Positions 1 through 11,334 are shown, counted from the first letter of the stretch. The stretch: 64,000 nucleotides of DNA from Undaria pinnatifida (GCA_012845835.1 JABAKD010000011.1:374501-438500); one strand, 5' to 3'. Translations and numbers: made by a program. The notes: generated from the letters alone by a model not told the origin.

Positions 1-2870
1 CTAGCATTGTTTGAGATGACCGTTCATGTTCGCTTCACGTTCATTCACCTTGATATATACTTCGAAGTATATTGTAGTCGAGCTTCGCCAAGTATGAAAT
101 CATACGCGCGTGTCGCTCGAATATCTTTCTGGGTCATGATGTTATTATGTGCTTCTTTCACTATAGAACAGAGGCATCATGCGATCATGCGAGGATGCAT
201 CATAGCGAGGAGAGTAAAAGCATAATCATCAGCAGCATATATATGTGTGTCACGATCAATACAAACAGCGTTCCAAGCACTATATGTAGACTACATTTTG
301 TGCTCCATCCCCCATTAGTCTCTTGCTGGCTGTGGTCATCATGTAATGTTGTTGTTGAGGAGAGCTTTTTTTTTTGCTTCTTATAGGCGAGTACGAGTGC
401 GAGCTTGGATGTTTTGTTCGTTGCGCTGCTGTGACAACAAGTTTTCGTTGCGATTTCCCAAAACACAAGAGATATTATTCGACTACGAGCGGGGGCATGT
501 ATGTATCTGGTATGTATACCGGCATTTGGAAATTTCAAACAGCGTTTCGAGAGCACACCAAAAAAACACACCACGCACACCAATATTATACCCGTGCTTC
601 ATCCTCCGACGCTCTCTTCTTCTTGCGGACTAAACCGTTGCTGCAGTAGAAACGGCCTATCTTTTGCTGTCGAGTATCTCGGCAGCATGATGCGAGTGCT
701 TTTTGGTGTAGATAATATCTTGTTTCGCACGACGAGCAATTGAAACAGAGTTTCAATGCAGCACACCACTCACGTGTGCTTCATCTTCCAGAGCTCTCTT
801 GCTGACAAGTTCTTGAAGCAGGGACGACCTCCTCCGTTTCTCAGACATCGCTGCTTCCGACCAACCGCGCCCACAGATTGCTCCGAGCACGAGCTACGAG
901 TGTACAGTGCAGAGTCGATAGATTCTGTTCGCGGAGTCCAGGTATCCTGGAATGTACTCGTACTCGAGCGCACGCACTGATCCGAAAAGGCCGTTCTTAA
1001 TCCCTTGGTACCATAGATCCAGAAGATATCGGTTAACGACTTTTTTAGCTGTGGACCCGTCAAGGATGAAAACAAGTGACGCGTCAAGTATTGTTTTGAC
1101 GTATATCTTCACTATTATAAATATTTGACCACTATTGGCGGACCTCCGTCAAAACTAAAGTCCCGTCAAACCTGGAAAATGACGGGGAGAATTTCCGGCC
1201 AGAAAGACCCGTCAAGGACTTTTGAGAGGACCCGTCGTGGTATTTACAGGCGTATTATACTAATTTAAGTAAACGATTATCCTTGACGGCTACACGTCAA
1301 GGATTCTGACGCCGTCAACCTCTAGATATAACAATTTTAAGGCTACACTTCCACTTTTGGGACAAGTGACTTGGAATTAGTACAAAATAGTGGCTCCGCG
1401 GAAGTGCAGTGCTAAAATCTGGAAATCGGTGATGTTGAAACTGTCGTTTGTGACGAACGGACCACGCGGGGCAATAGCAGCGAAAAGGACAACATCGCAA
1501 GCAGCAGCCTGTCAAAACTCAAAAGCTCGACAACAACACTGGCTTGTGGACGAGCTTCTAGCACCACATACTACACGTGGTAACTACTGTACAGGCAGTA
1601 GAGGTACGAGTAGTACATGTCGTAGTGGTGAGGAGGAATGCCATCGTCGCAGCGTTTACGTGGTGAGAGTGTCGCCACCACCACTACTACTACAACAGCC
1701 ACTGCATCTTTGAGGAGAGGACCGCCGAACAAAAAAACAGAACCAGGGCTGCACAGCACAATAAATTCAGCTCCTGGGGAGACTGACTTGCTACATTCAA
1801 GCCTTGGCAGCAGGCGAACAACTTCAATCTGTGAGTGGTATTCAAGCATACCGAGAAACTCTCCTATTAATAGGTCTAGTCAGGTCTCTAGTCGGTGGTG
1901 GATGGGGTCGTGACGCGCGGTGAGGTGCTGCAGCCTACGCCACAAATAAAGCAAACGCCACCAGGCATTTTCACATCTTTTTTTTCGCATTTTTTTCATC
2001 GCACGTGTGGCAGCCTCTACGTTTTGTCTGCTGGGTACTCGTAGTAAAAGTCGGGTCCGTACGTATGATACCATACGCTACGTGCACCTTGTGACAGCAT
2101 GCAAACATTTATTCCGTCTTGGTTTTGGTCTCGGTCTGGATACGTAGATCGAGTAGATTTTTCATGCCGGAAGATTTTAGGCGCATTATTTTTGTTTGAT
2201 GATGAAAAGTACGAATTGCTTCCGATATTATCCGACCCCAAAACACCCACGTACGAGCCGTAACACACCATCATCATGGCGCTCGGCCCGCGATCACCAC
2301 CACGGCCACAACAACACAAAGCAACACGCATCACAGAGCGATGCGCGAGGTCTAGCCAGCGCCGACACTAGCCCAGCACGCAAAAAGTTTTGCAACATAT
2401 ATATGCAGGGTGCTTTGTCGTAGTATCCTCGACAACAACAGCAAGCAGCAGAGCAGATTATGGTTCTACTTCGATCATGCTCCTATAAAGGTCAGTGTTT
2501 TTTTTGTTTTTTTCGTCTCTTTCCCCGTACATAGTACAGCCAGATACTGCTGCTGTCTGCTGTCTGTATCCATTGCTTTTTTGTGTAGACTATATTTGCT
2601 TTAAAAAAATGTTCTGCAGCAAGTCTAGCCGGCCGGCGTCCCCGGTGTTTTGTGTTTGTGTTTTTTGTTTGTTTATCTCATCCCGTCTACCATCTTCGCA
2701 CCCTCCTTCTTTTCTCTTTCTCCCTTCCTAGATGTAACTCAGGCCCAGGGTAACTGAGCAGGCTCTTCTCGCCCCTCCCAACTACGGCACGTGCCTTCGT
2801 TTTCCTCTTTTACGAGTTGAGCTGGAAAGAAAATTGTGTGTGTGTGTTTTTTTTTGAACAGAAAAGATGA
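1..2870. other. Non-coding stretch, no gene recognised
   Basis: I see no ORF with recognisable domain content or consistent splice signals here. Positions about 1055-1320 carry a cluster of 'cgtcaa' and 'gacgg' motifs in both orientations. A weak match to the 80-bp TTAA MITE family lies near 1340-1390. Runs of T and TG and pyrimidine-rich stretches occur at 2490-2850. The open frames in this stretch are short, overlap on both strands and look random. Confidence 0.5.
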
Positions 2871-3067
2871 AAAGCAGCCTACGAGTAGAGTCCATCATGG
2901 ACACGTGGATTGGCATGCCGTCGCGAGTGTTGCCCGAGAGAGACAGGGCGTAGTGCCCGGAAGCTAGTCGAATCTGTGATCAATCCCTGGCGGAACGCAC
3001 AGTAGAGCATGCTCGGTAGCTCTCTGCCTTTCATCGCCGACACTCGTCCATCGGGCATCCCACTTAC

Positions 3068-3141
3068 GTATCTAAGTATTGAACAGCAGTTGTTGGTGTT
3101 TGCCAAACAGCTGTCAGGCGCTGCGAATCTGGTACTCGCAC
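3068..3141 (-). CDS. Candidate short internal exon, unidentified
   Basis: On the minus strand a 74-nt open segment is flanked by an AG acceptor (sequence ending gtatcag) and a strong donor (gatac|gtaagt). One frame reads VRVPDSQRLTAVWQTPT and onward without a stop. A second minus-strand frame is open over 2879-3232. I recognise no family and no partner exon, so this rests only on splice signals and a protein-like reading. It could be chance. Confidence 0.2.
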
Positions 3142-3232
3142 CTGATACGTACATAATCTCATGCATAGCAGCATCAGCAAAAAAAGTACGTCGATTGAAT
3201 GTTTCATACGCTTTTGGATGGAGATGATACAT

Positions 3233-5273
3233 ATGGTGATCGCAGCACTAATCGTGGAGCGATGTGTATTCCATGATAGAGCAAGGACGGCTCAACCGGC
3301 GTACGATACAAAGGGCGTGTGGATGTCATACAGCAGTAGTAGTAGTATTGCTGCTGGCCGCCCCAAGGCGGCAGAAAGTGTCCCATGATTATTGCTCCGT
3401 TCTACCAGGTACCGGTGGTATGTGAAAGAGTGCTGGATTGGACAGGCCGCTTCAGAGAACCGCGAATAATCAGATTTTTTACACTAATTCCAAGTAGTTT
3501 GTCCCTTGTCGTGCGGTTCGGTTGAAGGTGACTGAAAGGGCCACAAGTTGCTACTGGCAAGTCGAACTATTTTGGGCACAAAAATAATAACCTGTAAAAC
3601 GTTAATGATAAATTATAAACGGTCCTTATATTTATGTCTATAATCGGTAAATCCTTTTAGTTGGACATATATTTCGTTGGACGGAAATATAGGCATAGTT
3701 TATGTATATAAATGGTGATAAAAAGTACCTATGTTTCAGTCCAAACGTGGCAAATATCTGACCTTTGGTTGGAATATATTCATGTATTCAATGTCAATGT
3801 CTGATGTTGCAAGCAAGAAACGGACAGAAGCAAGCAGTAGTAGCCCTCGTAGTGAACTCTACCAGAGGGTACTACGAACACAGAGCTCGTAGAGATTGAT
3901 GCTCATGCCAATCTGGGCCATTTTATTTTGCCGCCTAAAGTATCCAAACCGTGACTTTTAGTTTTGGGGACTCCGCTCAAAGACCTACCCGCAGGTACGA
4001 TGATAGCTCCCCCTCCTCAACAGCAGCAGTAGTATTAATAGTGTGTGTTGCGTCTGTCTGGTGTCTGGTAAATGTTGGTAGTTGTCCTTTGAGGTAAGAG
4101 AGTGTTATTAGTGTACCTGGTACTTGTTTTTACTACTACCTGGTACTCATTTACGTACGTGGTGTCAACGCAACGGCATTATTTTCGATCGGCCATCTGT
4201 CGGCCTCTGCCATACATTTTGATCCAAGTTGCAATGTCACACCGTGACACCTCCTCATATTCATGATGCCGTCTCCCGTCGTCCCATCCACTATTATTGA
4301 TTGTTGTCCCGGTGCTACTCGTACCGAAAGAGAGTAGAAAGATCTGAAAAAAGATAGAATTTAGAATACTCAAAACCCGCACGGAAGAGTTTTCAAGAAA
4401 ATTCAAAATTCCGTTTCATGCAAACGTGCAGGGCCTGCATTTCCGATTTATTTGTGAAAAATGGTTTGTTTAGGTGTGCAATATGAACAGTAGTTATTTG
4501 CCACGTGGTAACTTTAGAACAGACTGCTGTGCTGCCGCTGCTCCGCACCCGTGCTGTTGGGAGCCCTATCCACATACCAGGTAGCTTGACTGTAAATCTT
4601 TAGGGGGCTTGGGTCGTGCCGCCCAACGTTGACCACCCCCGACAAAAAGCCAATAACGCTCACCATCAAAACGAACGTGATGGGGTGACCTGTGCTTGGA
4701 TGCTGAATGTGGCTTGTTGTGAAGGCTCTACTATTAATAGCACATCGACTCGGCCGCGGCTTGGATGCTGTGCTTGCGAAAGACATTCGGTCGCATGGGG
4801 ATGCTGTGTGTGCCGCTAGTAGTGCCGTGGCTTGGTAATACTTGTTCCAGGTTGATTGAGCCGCATAAGATCAGACATAAGATTCCCCTCAGCAATCCAG
4901 AGTGCGCGTAGATACCATAAATAAATACTCCACTACCAGGTAGTCTATTACTAAGTACTCAGTATTATATAGTCTGAGATATACCAGGTAGTTTGTAGAC
5001 AAGAGCTACTTGAAATGATTGTGTATCGTATTGAGAACATTAACATTGCTTGCGCGGTGTACCCATTTATTTATGAATAGTGCCTGGTGTACATGATACC
5101 AGGTATGTAGTCTATGTTATTTCGTATGATACGAGCGAGCATAATATTAGAGACCCGCAGGAAGTGTGTCACGCACCACGCATGCCCGGACGCCGGGGCC
5201 CACCCTTCCCAATTCCACACCTCCCGCCCACCGTACGTACGTATCATCATGCCATTGATCGATGGTTGCTCAT
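3233..5273. other. AT-rich intergenic DNA with short repeats
   Basis: No gene recognised. 3470-3545 is a degenerate reverse-orientation relative of the TTAA MITE (its segment about gggacaaactacttgg). 3590-3790 is AT-rich. The palindrome-like word TACCTGGTA or TACCAGGTA occurs repeatedly, for example near 3410, 4120, 4140, 4577, 4937, 4983 and 5097. No intact ORF has a plausible start and splice context. Confidence 0.5.
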
Positions 5274-5649
5274 TGTTATAAGACTTAGTTTGGGTAAGCT
5301 ATTGGTTAACCTTTGGCAAGTGGTCAAACGGGCTAATACCCCCTGATACCTCAACAGATGGCGTCGTCGACAGACCACGGGTTTTTGGGGTCGTAGGTTC
5401 AAATCCCACCATCCATAATAATGATAAACTCTTTGTCGAACTCATAAAAAAACTCTTCCCCCGGTATCCCCAGGAAATGAAAACGCTTGGATATTGACAG
5501 GTGCACCCGTATATCCGTCCGATCTGCTATCCCGCCGTTTCAGGGGGGAAGAGTGCTGTATGTAAGGCTTAGTTTGGGTAAGCAAAAATGGGCAACCTGT
5601 TGCAAGTGATCAAACGGACTATTAATAATACCCCACAAATAACTTAACA
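5274..5649 (+). mobile_element. TRIM (terminal-repeat retrotransposon in miniature), copy 1
   Basis: A 376-bp element. The left terminal repeat is at 5274-5356 (TGTTATAAG...CTCAACA) and the right one at 5561-5649 (TGTAAGG...CTTAACA). The left repeat is followed two bases later by a TGG-starting primer-binding-site-like sequence (TGGCGTCGTCGACAGACC). The right repeat is preceded by a purine tract (caggggggaagag, 5541-5553). There is no coding capacity. The terminal repeats have diverged and I see no target duplication, so this copy is older than the one at 51484-51852. The interior also has a tRNA-like T-arm (ggttcaaatccc), so a SINE-like origin is the alternative. Confidence 0.7.
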
Positions 5650-5824
5650 TAAGGCCATAAATCTATTGTTATCTTCGCAGTTTTATTTCTCTTTCTCCCT
5701 TCAGTACCTTCTAGAAAAGAAGAGGTTCAATTGGTTATTTCTACCCAACGCCATCAGTATGTATGATGTGCTCTTCACAATATAAAACAGAGATATTTCC
5801 AACCGTCAGTTGTTATTTATTACT

Positions 5825-5935
5825 ACAGCAGTAGACATCCAGCAGAACCAGTGCCCGTGCCAATGAAGCAACGAGCTCTCTCTGTGGTCACAAACTACGA
5901 GACGGACGTCATGCTCATCCAGCAGAGCACCCAGT
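5825..5935 (+). repeat. Dispersed repeat family R5
   Basis: Contains 'acatccagcagaaccagtg', a conserved 'ctctgtggtcacaaactacg' and 'agacggacgtcatgc'. Related sequence occurs at about 8650-8745, 11140-11245 and 44690-44800. No coding content or defined ends were recognised. Confidence 0.5.
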
Positions 5936-6014
5936 GTATTACAGCTCCAGTGTTCATCGCGATTATTCCTACTATTGGATCAACAGATATACAGATTATG
6001 TGGTCACCGACGAC

Positions 6015-6041
6015 GACAGCAGCAGCAGCAGCAGCAGCAGC
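6015..6041 (+). repeat. (CAG)n microsatellite
   Basis: About eight CAG units just before a stop codon in the local plus-strand frame. Simple repeat. Confidence 0.9.
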
Positions 6042-6430
6042 TGCTTAGTTAGGAGCAGTTGTGCAACAGATAAGATACGCAAAAATAAGATCATCGCCAA
6101 CAAATGGACACATGGAATTATGATAATGGAGACTAGTGAGATCTGATCATGCGATACAATACTACGGGTAGGAGATCGTCTACAATCTGCAACCCAAAAA
6201 CTGATGCAAAAACAAAAGAATATAACCTGTGTTCCCACAAACCTCGTTGTTCTGTTTTTTTCGTAGCTCTGTCGGGTAGGTCTGCCTGCGCCCACATTTT
6301 GTTTGGGGCACAAACAACTTGATATTAGTGTATAAAAATATTATTTTTGGCGGTAGTGTACGCAAGTAAGTGGTTATTTTTTTTGCCGCCGGAAATCGTG
6401 CTTGCCTCATCCAGCATCCTACAACAATTT

Positions 6431-6600
6431 ACTTTTTTTTTTTTTTTTTTTTTTAATCCTCCGGCGGATGGGGAAAAATAAAGCTTTACGAAGCTCACCA
6501 CACTTCCACGTATTTTCATACGCGTCGTGTGTCGATTTAACTCAGTTGCTTTCGCAGCCCAACGCTAGCTGGCGCACCCTTCGGGTCCCATTGTAGGTAT
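6431..6600 (-). mobile_element. LINE-like 3' tail with poly(A), without MITE
   Basis: On the minus strand this reads ...gcgccagctagcg, a conserved body with acacgacgcg and acgtggaagtgtg, then tttttccccatccgccgg and a run of A (poly-T at 6432-6453 on plus). The same about 130-bp 3' sequence occurs on the plus strand at 8930-9150 and 10843-11075, each time with an A-rich end, which suggests 5'-truncated LINE insertions. The other two copies carry an 80-bp MITE where this one has only a short 'cgta' inside TTAA. Related minus-strand sequence may continue to about 6990. Confidence 0.5.
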
Positions 6601-7430
6601 AGCGTAAGCTGTCCCTATCAGTGGTCTTCGTTACAACCCCGGCAGCGCAAGCTGCCGTTGTATACGGGTGCGTGTGTATGTCGACCCGGCCTGTCCCCTG
6701 AGGGTCAGTTTCGGTGGAGATAGCCACCCGGAATGTCATCTTTCCGGGTAGTGTGGGACTTGCGCAAGCTCACCCACTAACAAAACCCCTGGCCATGGGA
6801 GATAGCCTTCCGCCGGACTTGGTCCAGTTACGGTCCACCCTACCCATTCGGGCGTTGGTCCTAGGTAATTTACCATGTGTAGTATGAGTTTCAACGTTGA
6901 TTGCTCATCATGCCGAACGGGACCATGCTGGGACAGCCCGCAGACAAAGAGAACCTCAAATTTGGGGGTTGCTTGCGTCCTGTCCAGCAATTACTACTCC
7001 TCAGCGAGCGGCGGTTGCAACCAAGAGTAGGCAAGAACCACAGACAGACACGTCACATTCGCGCGTACGTGCTCTGTGCGCTTTTTTAGTAGTTCAGGTT
7101 GTAGTCTGAGATCGATGACACCTCGCGCAGGGCCTCCCTCGTCTCGAGCCCGTTCTGAGCTCTATTATTATACAGCATCGACCAGGAGAACCACATCGAC
7201 CAGGAGAACCACGCTTCTAGCTATTAATTTAAATAGCATTCCACACAAATCTTAGCAATAGCAATAATAGTTGGATTCCACCCCCCTCTCCCAACCATCT
7301 CCCATCCATCTCCCAACCAACGTGTTGTTAATAGTATGTGCTCTGCCTGGTGCATCCACTTGGTGAGCTAACACTAATAATGTACCACGTAGACTATTAT
7401 CAGGCTTTTTTGTATCAAGGCTACATTATC
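6600..7430. other. Possible LINE body remnant and unassigned DNA
   Basis: 6600-6990 may be upstream LINE sequence on the minus strand, since the minus frame 6736-6990 is open and abuts the tail, but I recognise no motif. 7130-7430 has a duplicated 'catcgaccaggagaaccac' near 7180-7212 and nothing else. Confidence 0.3.
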
Positions 7431-8290
7431 GGTGCGTCATTTTTGTTTCTGAGGGTGTTTCGTCGCTTTATTTAGTATTAAATTAAGGTCGCTTGAGGAG
7501 CTTTGTCCCTCACCCAAAAACTGATTTGATCTGGCAAGGATTTGGAGAAGAAAGTGAAACGTGCTGTGGTGATGAGATGATGAGATGATGAGCAATCCAT
7601 CCCATGGCCTATTAATAGGTGGTGTACAATGTATCGTAATGCCTTGACATTGAAAAACAAGAACGTTTTTTTTCCGACGATTTTGTTCCATGTTGTTATT
7701 ACAGTAGCGGCTACGGTTTAAGAGAGGTCCGTGCCAGCCCGGTTTCCCTCTGTTAAATCCGGCTTTCTGTTATACTGTTTTGGCTTTGGCTACGGTACAA
7801 GAGAATAGTATCTTAAATCATATCTCACTCTCGCGGGAGGTCGCAGAGGTGTGGCAAATGCGGTGCATCTCGCTGGTCCCGAGCGGGTCCACCACACCAC
7901 AAGTGCCATGGAGGTACTGCCCGCAGACGCCTCTGCAATGGTGATTTGTGAACTTCGGTGGGTCTGGCGTGTGGTCGGGGACAGCTGTGCAGCGACTGCC
8001 CGCTGCGCAGGGCATGGTGTCTGCAGCTGTGTGTGATGCGTGTGGTGACTATGTGGTGTGATTTCCAGGAGCTCGATTTAAGAGAAAGTCCTAGAGATAA
8101 GACTATTAATAGTTCTCTTACTCGATTTTGGGTGTGCCAGCCAGTTCACTTCTCTTAAACCCGTACTTTCTCTTGAACGTTTTATCTCAAACCGTAGCCG
8201 CTACTGTAATATAATAGGAGCCCCGTCATTCGGAAAACGTTTTCAGCCAAAAAAGGGGTATACCTCTCTCTCTGTCTTGGGCACGCGTCG
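7430..8290 (+). repeat. Dispersed repeat family R3, copy 1 (interrupted)
   Basis: The flanks 7430-7701 and 8207-8290 match parts of 26030-26300, 41105-41460 and 41600-41990. Shared blocks are 'tcccatggcct', 'ttccgacgatttt' and 'ggagccccgtcattc' followed by 'aaaaaaggggtatacc'. This copy is split by the Tc1-type element at 7702-8206. Function unknown; probably an old transposon. Confidence 0.55.
7702..8206. mobile_element. Tc1/mariner-type non-autonomous element, 505 bp
   Basis: Terminal inverted repeats are CAGTAGCGGCTACGGTTTAAG at the left and its near-perfect complement ending ACCGTAGCCGCTACTG at the right. The element is flanked by TA on both sides (7700-7701 and 8207-8208). CAGT termini with a TA duplication are typical of Tc1/mariner/pogo elements. 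There is no transposase. The interior minus strand (about 7845-7945) encodes a Cys/His-rich stretch containing CRGVCGQYLHGTCG and SEMHRICH, which looks like a zinc-binding fragment captured or left from a larger element. Confidence 0.8.
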
Positions 8291-8649
8291 CCACCTTACT
8301 TCATTCGTGTAACCGACTCTGTTTTCGACAGTCGGTTTTTGTTTTATTTACTCATCATCTTCCCTCTAAACCCTGAAAGCTGACAAGGGCCCCATAGATA
8401 GTGTTCTGGGCGGCTGACGATGACGTGGTTGTTGAGCCAATCACGATAATACTCATCTTGTTTCTGAACACATATCAATATTGTGTCTTCCATCTGCCAC
8501 ACCACAGCAAATCCCTGCGTCCAATACTCCACATTGCTAATTCTTACATATCACAACACTAAATATGTCTCCGCGAAAACGGGGCGCTGTTCTCAAAAGC
8601 TAAAACATTTTTTACGTGTGTATTTTCGCATTAATCTGCTTTTTCCACC

Positions 8650-8745
8650 CATCGTCATCCAGCACAACCAGTGTTCGTGCCAATGCCTCCTAGAGACGAT
8701 CTCTGCTACTACTACTTACTACTGCTGTCGTCACAAAATTACTAC
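8650..8745 (+). repeat. Dispersed repeat family R5
   Basis: Contains 'catccagcacaaccagtgt' and 'gagacgatctctg', matching 5825-5935 and 11140-11245. No further structure seen. Confidence 0.45.
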
Positions 8746-8929
8746 TCAGTATTTGTTATTATCTCCACCGCACCTGACCCCCAGGGGTCAAGTCGAGTCA
8801 GCATATCGTAGTCACTCACGCATCTGTATAGAAGTAGACTAGACTATAGCTTGCTGCGCTGCGGGAGTAGTAACGGGGACCGCCGGTGTTGAGAGCTCGC
8901 GCTATCGCTACCACGGGAAGTAAGTGAAG

Positions 8930-9150
8930 GACACGCCAGAAAACCAGCTGGATTGCGAACGCAATTGAGTTAAATTGACACACGACGCGTGTGTATGAAA
9001 ACACGTGGAAGTGTGATGAGCTTAATTAACCCCTTTACAACTGGAAACCCGTTTTGGGGGACAAATTACTTGGATTTAGTGTAAGAGGGGTTCGGGGGCT
9101 CTAAAGAGGTTGAGCTTTAGTTTTCCCCTCCCGCCGGAGGATGAAAAAAG
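8930..9150 (+). mobile_element. LINE-like 3' tail carrying a TTAA MITE
   Basis: Same 3' sequence as 6431-6600 and 10843-11075 (ctggattgcgaacgcaattg, acacgacgcg, acgtggaagtgtg). It is interrupted after 'gagcttaa' by the MITE at 9030-9109 and then resumes with agctttagttttcccc and an A-rich end. Confidence 0.5.
9030..9109 (+). mobile_element. TTAA MITE (piggyBac-type), 80 bp
   Basis: Begins CCCCTTTACAACTGG after TTAA (9026-9029) and ends CTCTAAAGAGG followed by TTGA, a decayed TTAA. The interior has gttttgggggacaaattact and ggggttcgggggct. Family member; see the better preserved copies at 26153 and 41693. Confidence 0.8.
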
Positions 9151-10325
9151 AAAGAAAAAAATGCGAGACAGCGATACACTCTGCAAGTAAGTACAGCAAG
9201 GTCGTTCGGCTAATTTATGCAATGCGCAACGGCGGTGAACACGCGGGCAGAAACAATGCGTAAGCCAGATGACTATTAACAGACTGTTCGCAACTAAAAA
9301 AGGAGAAAAATAAAAGAGAAAAAAGAGTGACAATAAGAAGGAAAAAAAATGAAAAAGGAAAACAATTCGTCTAATATTGGAAAGAAGGATAGAAACACCA
9401 GGAGAACAGGAGGGCACGAGAAAAATGAAAAACAATGCACAACATCCAGCCAGAACGAAGCAACAACAAAGCAGATGACCCCGTTCAAGCAACGTCGGGC
9501 GCAGCAACCACGTTGGGCTTCGCCTGACCCTACTGCTACTACTACTGACCCTACTGCTACTACTACTGACCCTACTGCTACTACTACTGACCCTACTGCT
9601 ACTGCTGCTGACCCTAGTGCAGAATGAAGAGTGAGGAGTAGGGGCACTGTCGCATGGTAACCTGCGCAGTTTCTGACGGCAGCGTTGTCCATACCACCAT
9701 CATCGCCATCGTACGATAGGGCCAGACTCATGATGCGTTTTTCTTCCTGTACTGTGGCCCTTTTTTCGGGGTGGCCAGTGCCACAAAAAGCAAACTTTGG
9801 CACCAAACTATGGCCACTTTTTTTTCCCCAATTATGCCGCCACAGGTTTGGTATCCAAGCGCCATTTTTTTTTTGCTTATTTTTGTCCGTGTTGAATGCG
9901 GACAATAACAATAGCCAAATACTCCATGCAGCAGGTTACGCCAAATTTCCACCGCTAAAGTCAACCGATTTTGGTGTGTCTACGTATTAGGCGCGGCTCG
10001 CGACTCCCAACAACGCCGATTGGGAATCTTACCCCAGCTATGCTGTGAAGCTAGCCAACGCCTAAACTAGGGGTGGCATGATGAGCACCCTATGCACTAT
10101 ATGCTATACTTCACTTGGCTTGTTTTGCCACCTTATGGTCCCAAATTTCGCCTGTTTTGCCACCCCTTGGCCCAAAATTGAACTTACTTATGGCTTTGTT
10201 TGCGCTATCTATATGGTCCCTAGAGCCAATTATGCCAAAAACTATGCCCACATAATAATGGGTCAGGCCCTCCCATTACCCCCCAAGCCAATACCCAAAC
10301 GAAGCTACAAAAATTGCAAATAAGA
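9150..10325. other. No gene recognised; A/T runs and microsatellite
   Basis: 9290-9380 is A-rich. 9524-9618 is a 21-bp tandem repeat listed separately. 9730-10310 has several 'tggtccaaa/ccaccccttggcc'-like sentences but no stable frame with splice signals. Confidence 0.4.
9524..9618 (+). repeat. 21-bp tandem repeat (ctgaccctactgctactacta)
   Basis: About 4.5 copies, the last one diverged to gctgctg. It would encode DPTATTT repeats in one frame, but there is no supporting gene context. Confidence 0.9.
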
Positions 10326-10665
10326 AAGCAAAAGCCAAAACACAGCAACAAAGTGGATGACACCACCCACCCGGTGCCGGGTCACCACCCAAACTGGTTT
10401 CCGAATGCAACTATTAATACTAATAATACTACTACTACTATTAATAGAGGGTTAGGAAGGAGAATTATCATCGCTGCCTGGTCTGTCCTCTAGGTGGTGT
10501 AAAGCAAAAGTCAAAACACAGCAACAAAGTAGATGACACTACCCAGCCGGCGCCGGGACACCACCCAAACTGGTTTCCGAATGCATTTTCTACTATTAAT
10601 ATTACTACTAGAGGCTTAGGAAGGAGAAGTATCATCGCTGCCTGGTCTATCCTCTTCTACGAGGT
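10326..10665 (+). repeat. Tandem duplication, about 165-175 bp, two copies
   Basis: The phrase 'aacacagcaacaaagt.gatgac' starts both copies (about 10330 and 10505). Both continue with 'ccacccaaactggtttccg', an AT-rich tri-nucleotide stretch, 'ttaggaaggaga' and 'atcatcgctgcctggtct'. The copies differ mostly in the length of the (act)n/attaat part. Confidence 0.8.
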
Positions 10666-10842
10666 GTATCTTCGACGGCGGTGTCCATACCGACATGATC
10701 GCCTCCATAGCCCCTAACCGAAGGAAACGCAACCAACCAGCCGATGTACGGTAAAACTCCCTCCGTTCGTACGCACTGTGCGTAAACCATTTTCTCGAAA
10801 ATGTGGTAAGCTCTGCTTGTTGTATCGGCTTATAACGCTAGA

Positions 10843-11075
10843 AGGATGCGCCAGCTAGCGTTGGATTGCGAAAGCAACTGAGTTAAATCGACACACGACG
10901 CGTATGAAAATACGTGGAAGTGTGGTGAGCTTAACCCCTTTACAACTGGAAACCCGTTTTCGGGGGACAAAATTACTCGGATTTAGTGTAGGGAGGGGTT
11001 CGGGGGCTCTACAGGAGATAAGCTTTATTTTTCCCCATCCGCCCGAGGATAATAAAGAAGAAAAAAAAAAAAAAA
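10843..11075 (+). mobile_element. LINE-like 3' tail with poly(A), carrying a TTAA MITE
   Basis: Matches the minus-strand copy at 6431-6600 very closely (gcgccagctagcgttgg, aaagcaactgagttaaatcg, tatgaaaatacgtggaag). It ends tttttccccatccg and a long A run (11057-11075). It is split by the MITE at 10935-11017. Confidence 0.55.
10935..11017 (+). mobile_element. TTAA MITE (piggyBac-type), 83 bp
   Basis: Preceded by TTAA (10931-10934), begins CCCCTTTACAACTGG and ends ggggctctacaggag followed by ATAA. The insertion point is the same position of the host repeat as in the copy at 9030. Either the pair was duplicated together after one insertion, or the host repeat spread with the MITE inside. Confidence 0.8.
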
Positions 11076-11139
11076 GCTAGACCTACCTGGTGGTGTATGT
11101 GTGTGTGTGTGTTCTTCACATTAAACCGTTCTTCTACTC

Positions 11140-11245
11140 GTCGACATCCAGCACACCCAGTGTCTGTACTGATTCTTCACCCTAGAAAGATCAGCTCTGT
11201 GGTCACAAGCTACGACACAGAGATAATGCATCGTAATGCATTCGA
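11140..11245 (+). repeat. Dispersed repeat family R5
   Basis: Contains 'cgacatccagcacacccagtg', 'ctctgtggtcacaagctacg' and 'agagataatgcatcg'. Closest relatives are at 5825 and 44690. Confidence 0.5.
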
Positions 11246-11334
11246 CAACGCAATGTCATGCCCTAGTACTGGGTACGACAGGCACAACATACATACGTCA
11301 GCAACAGAAATACATTGGAAGAGAGAAATACGAA

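Noticed and set aside
9294-9911. 205-codon minus-strand hydrophobic frame
   Set aside because: Formed by the 21-bp repeat and A-rich DNA (poly Phe/Ser/Leu); composition artefact.
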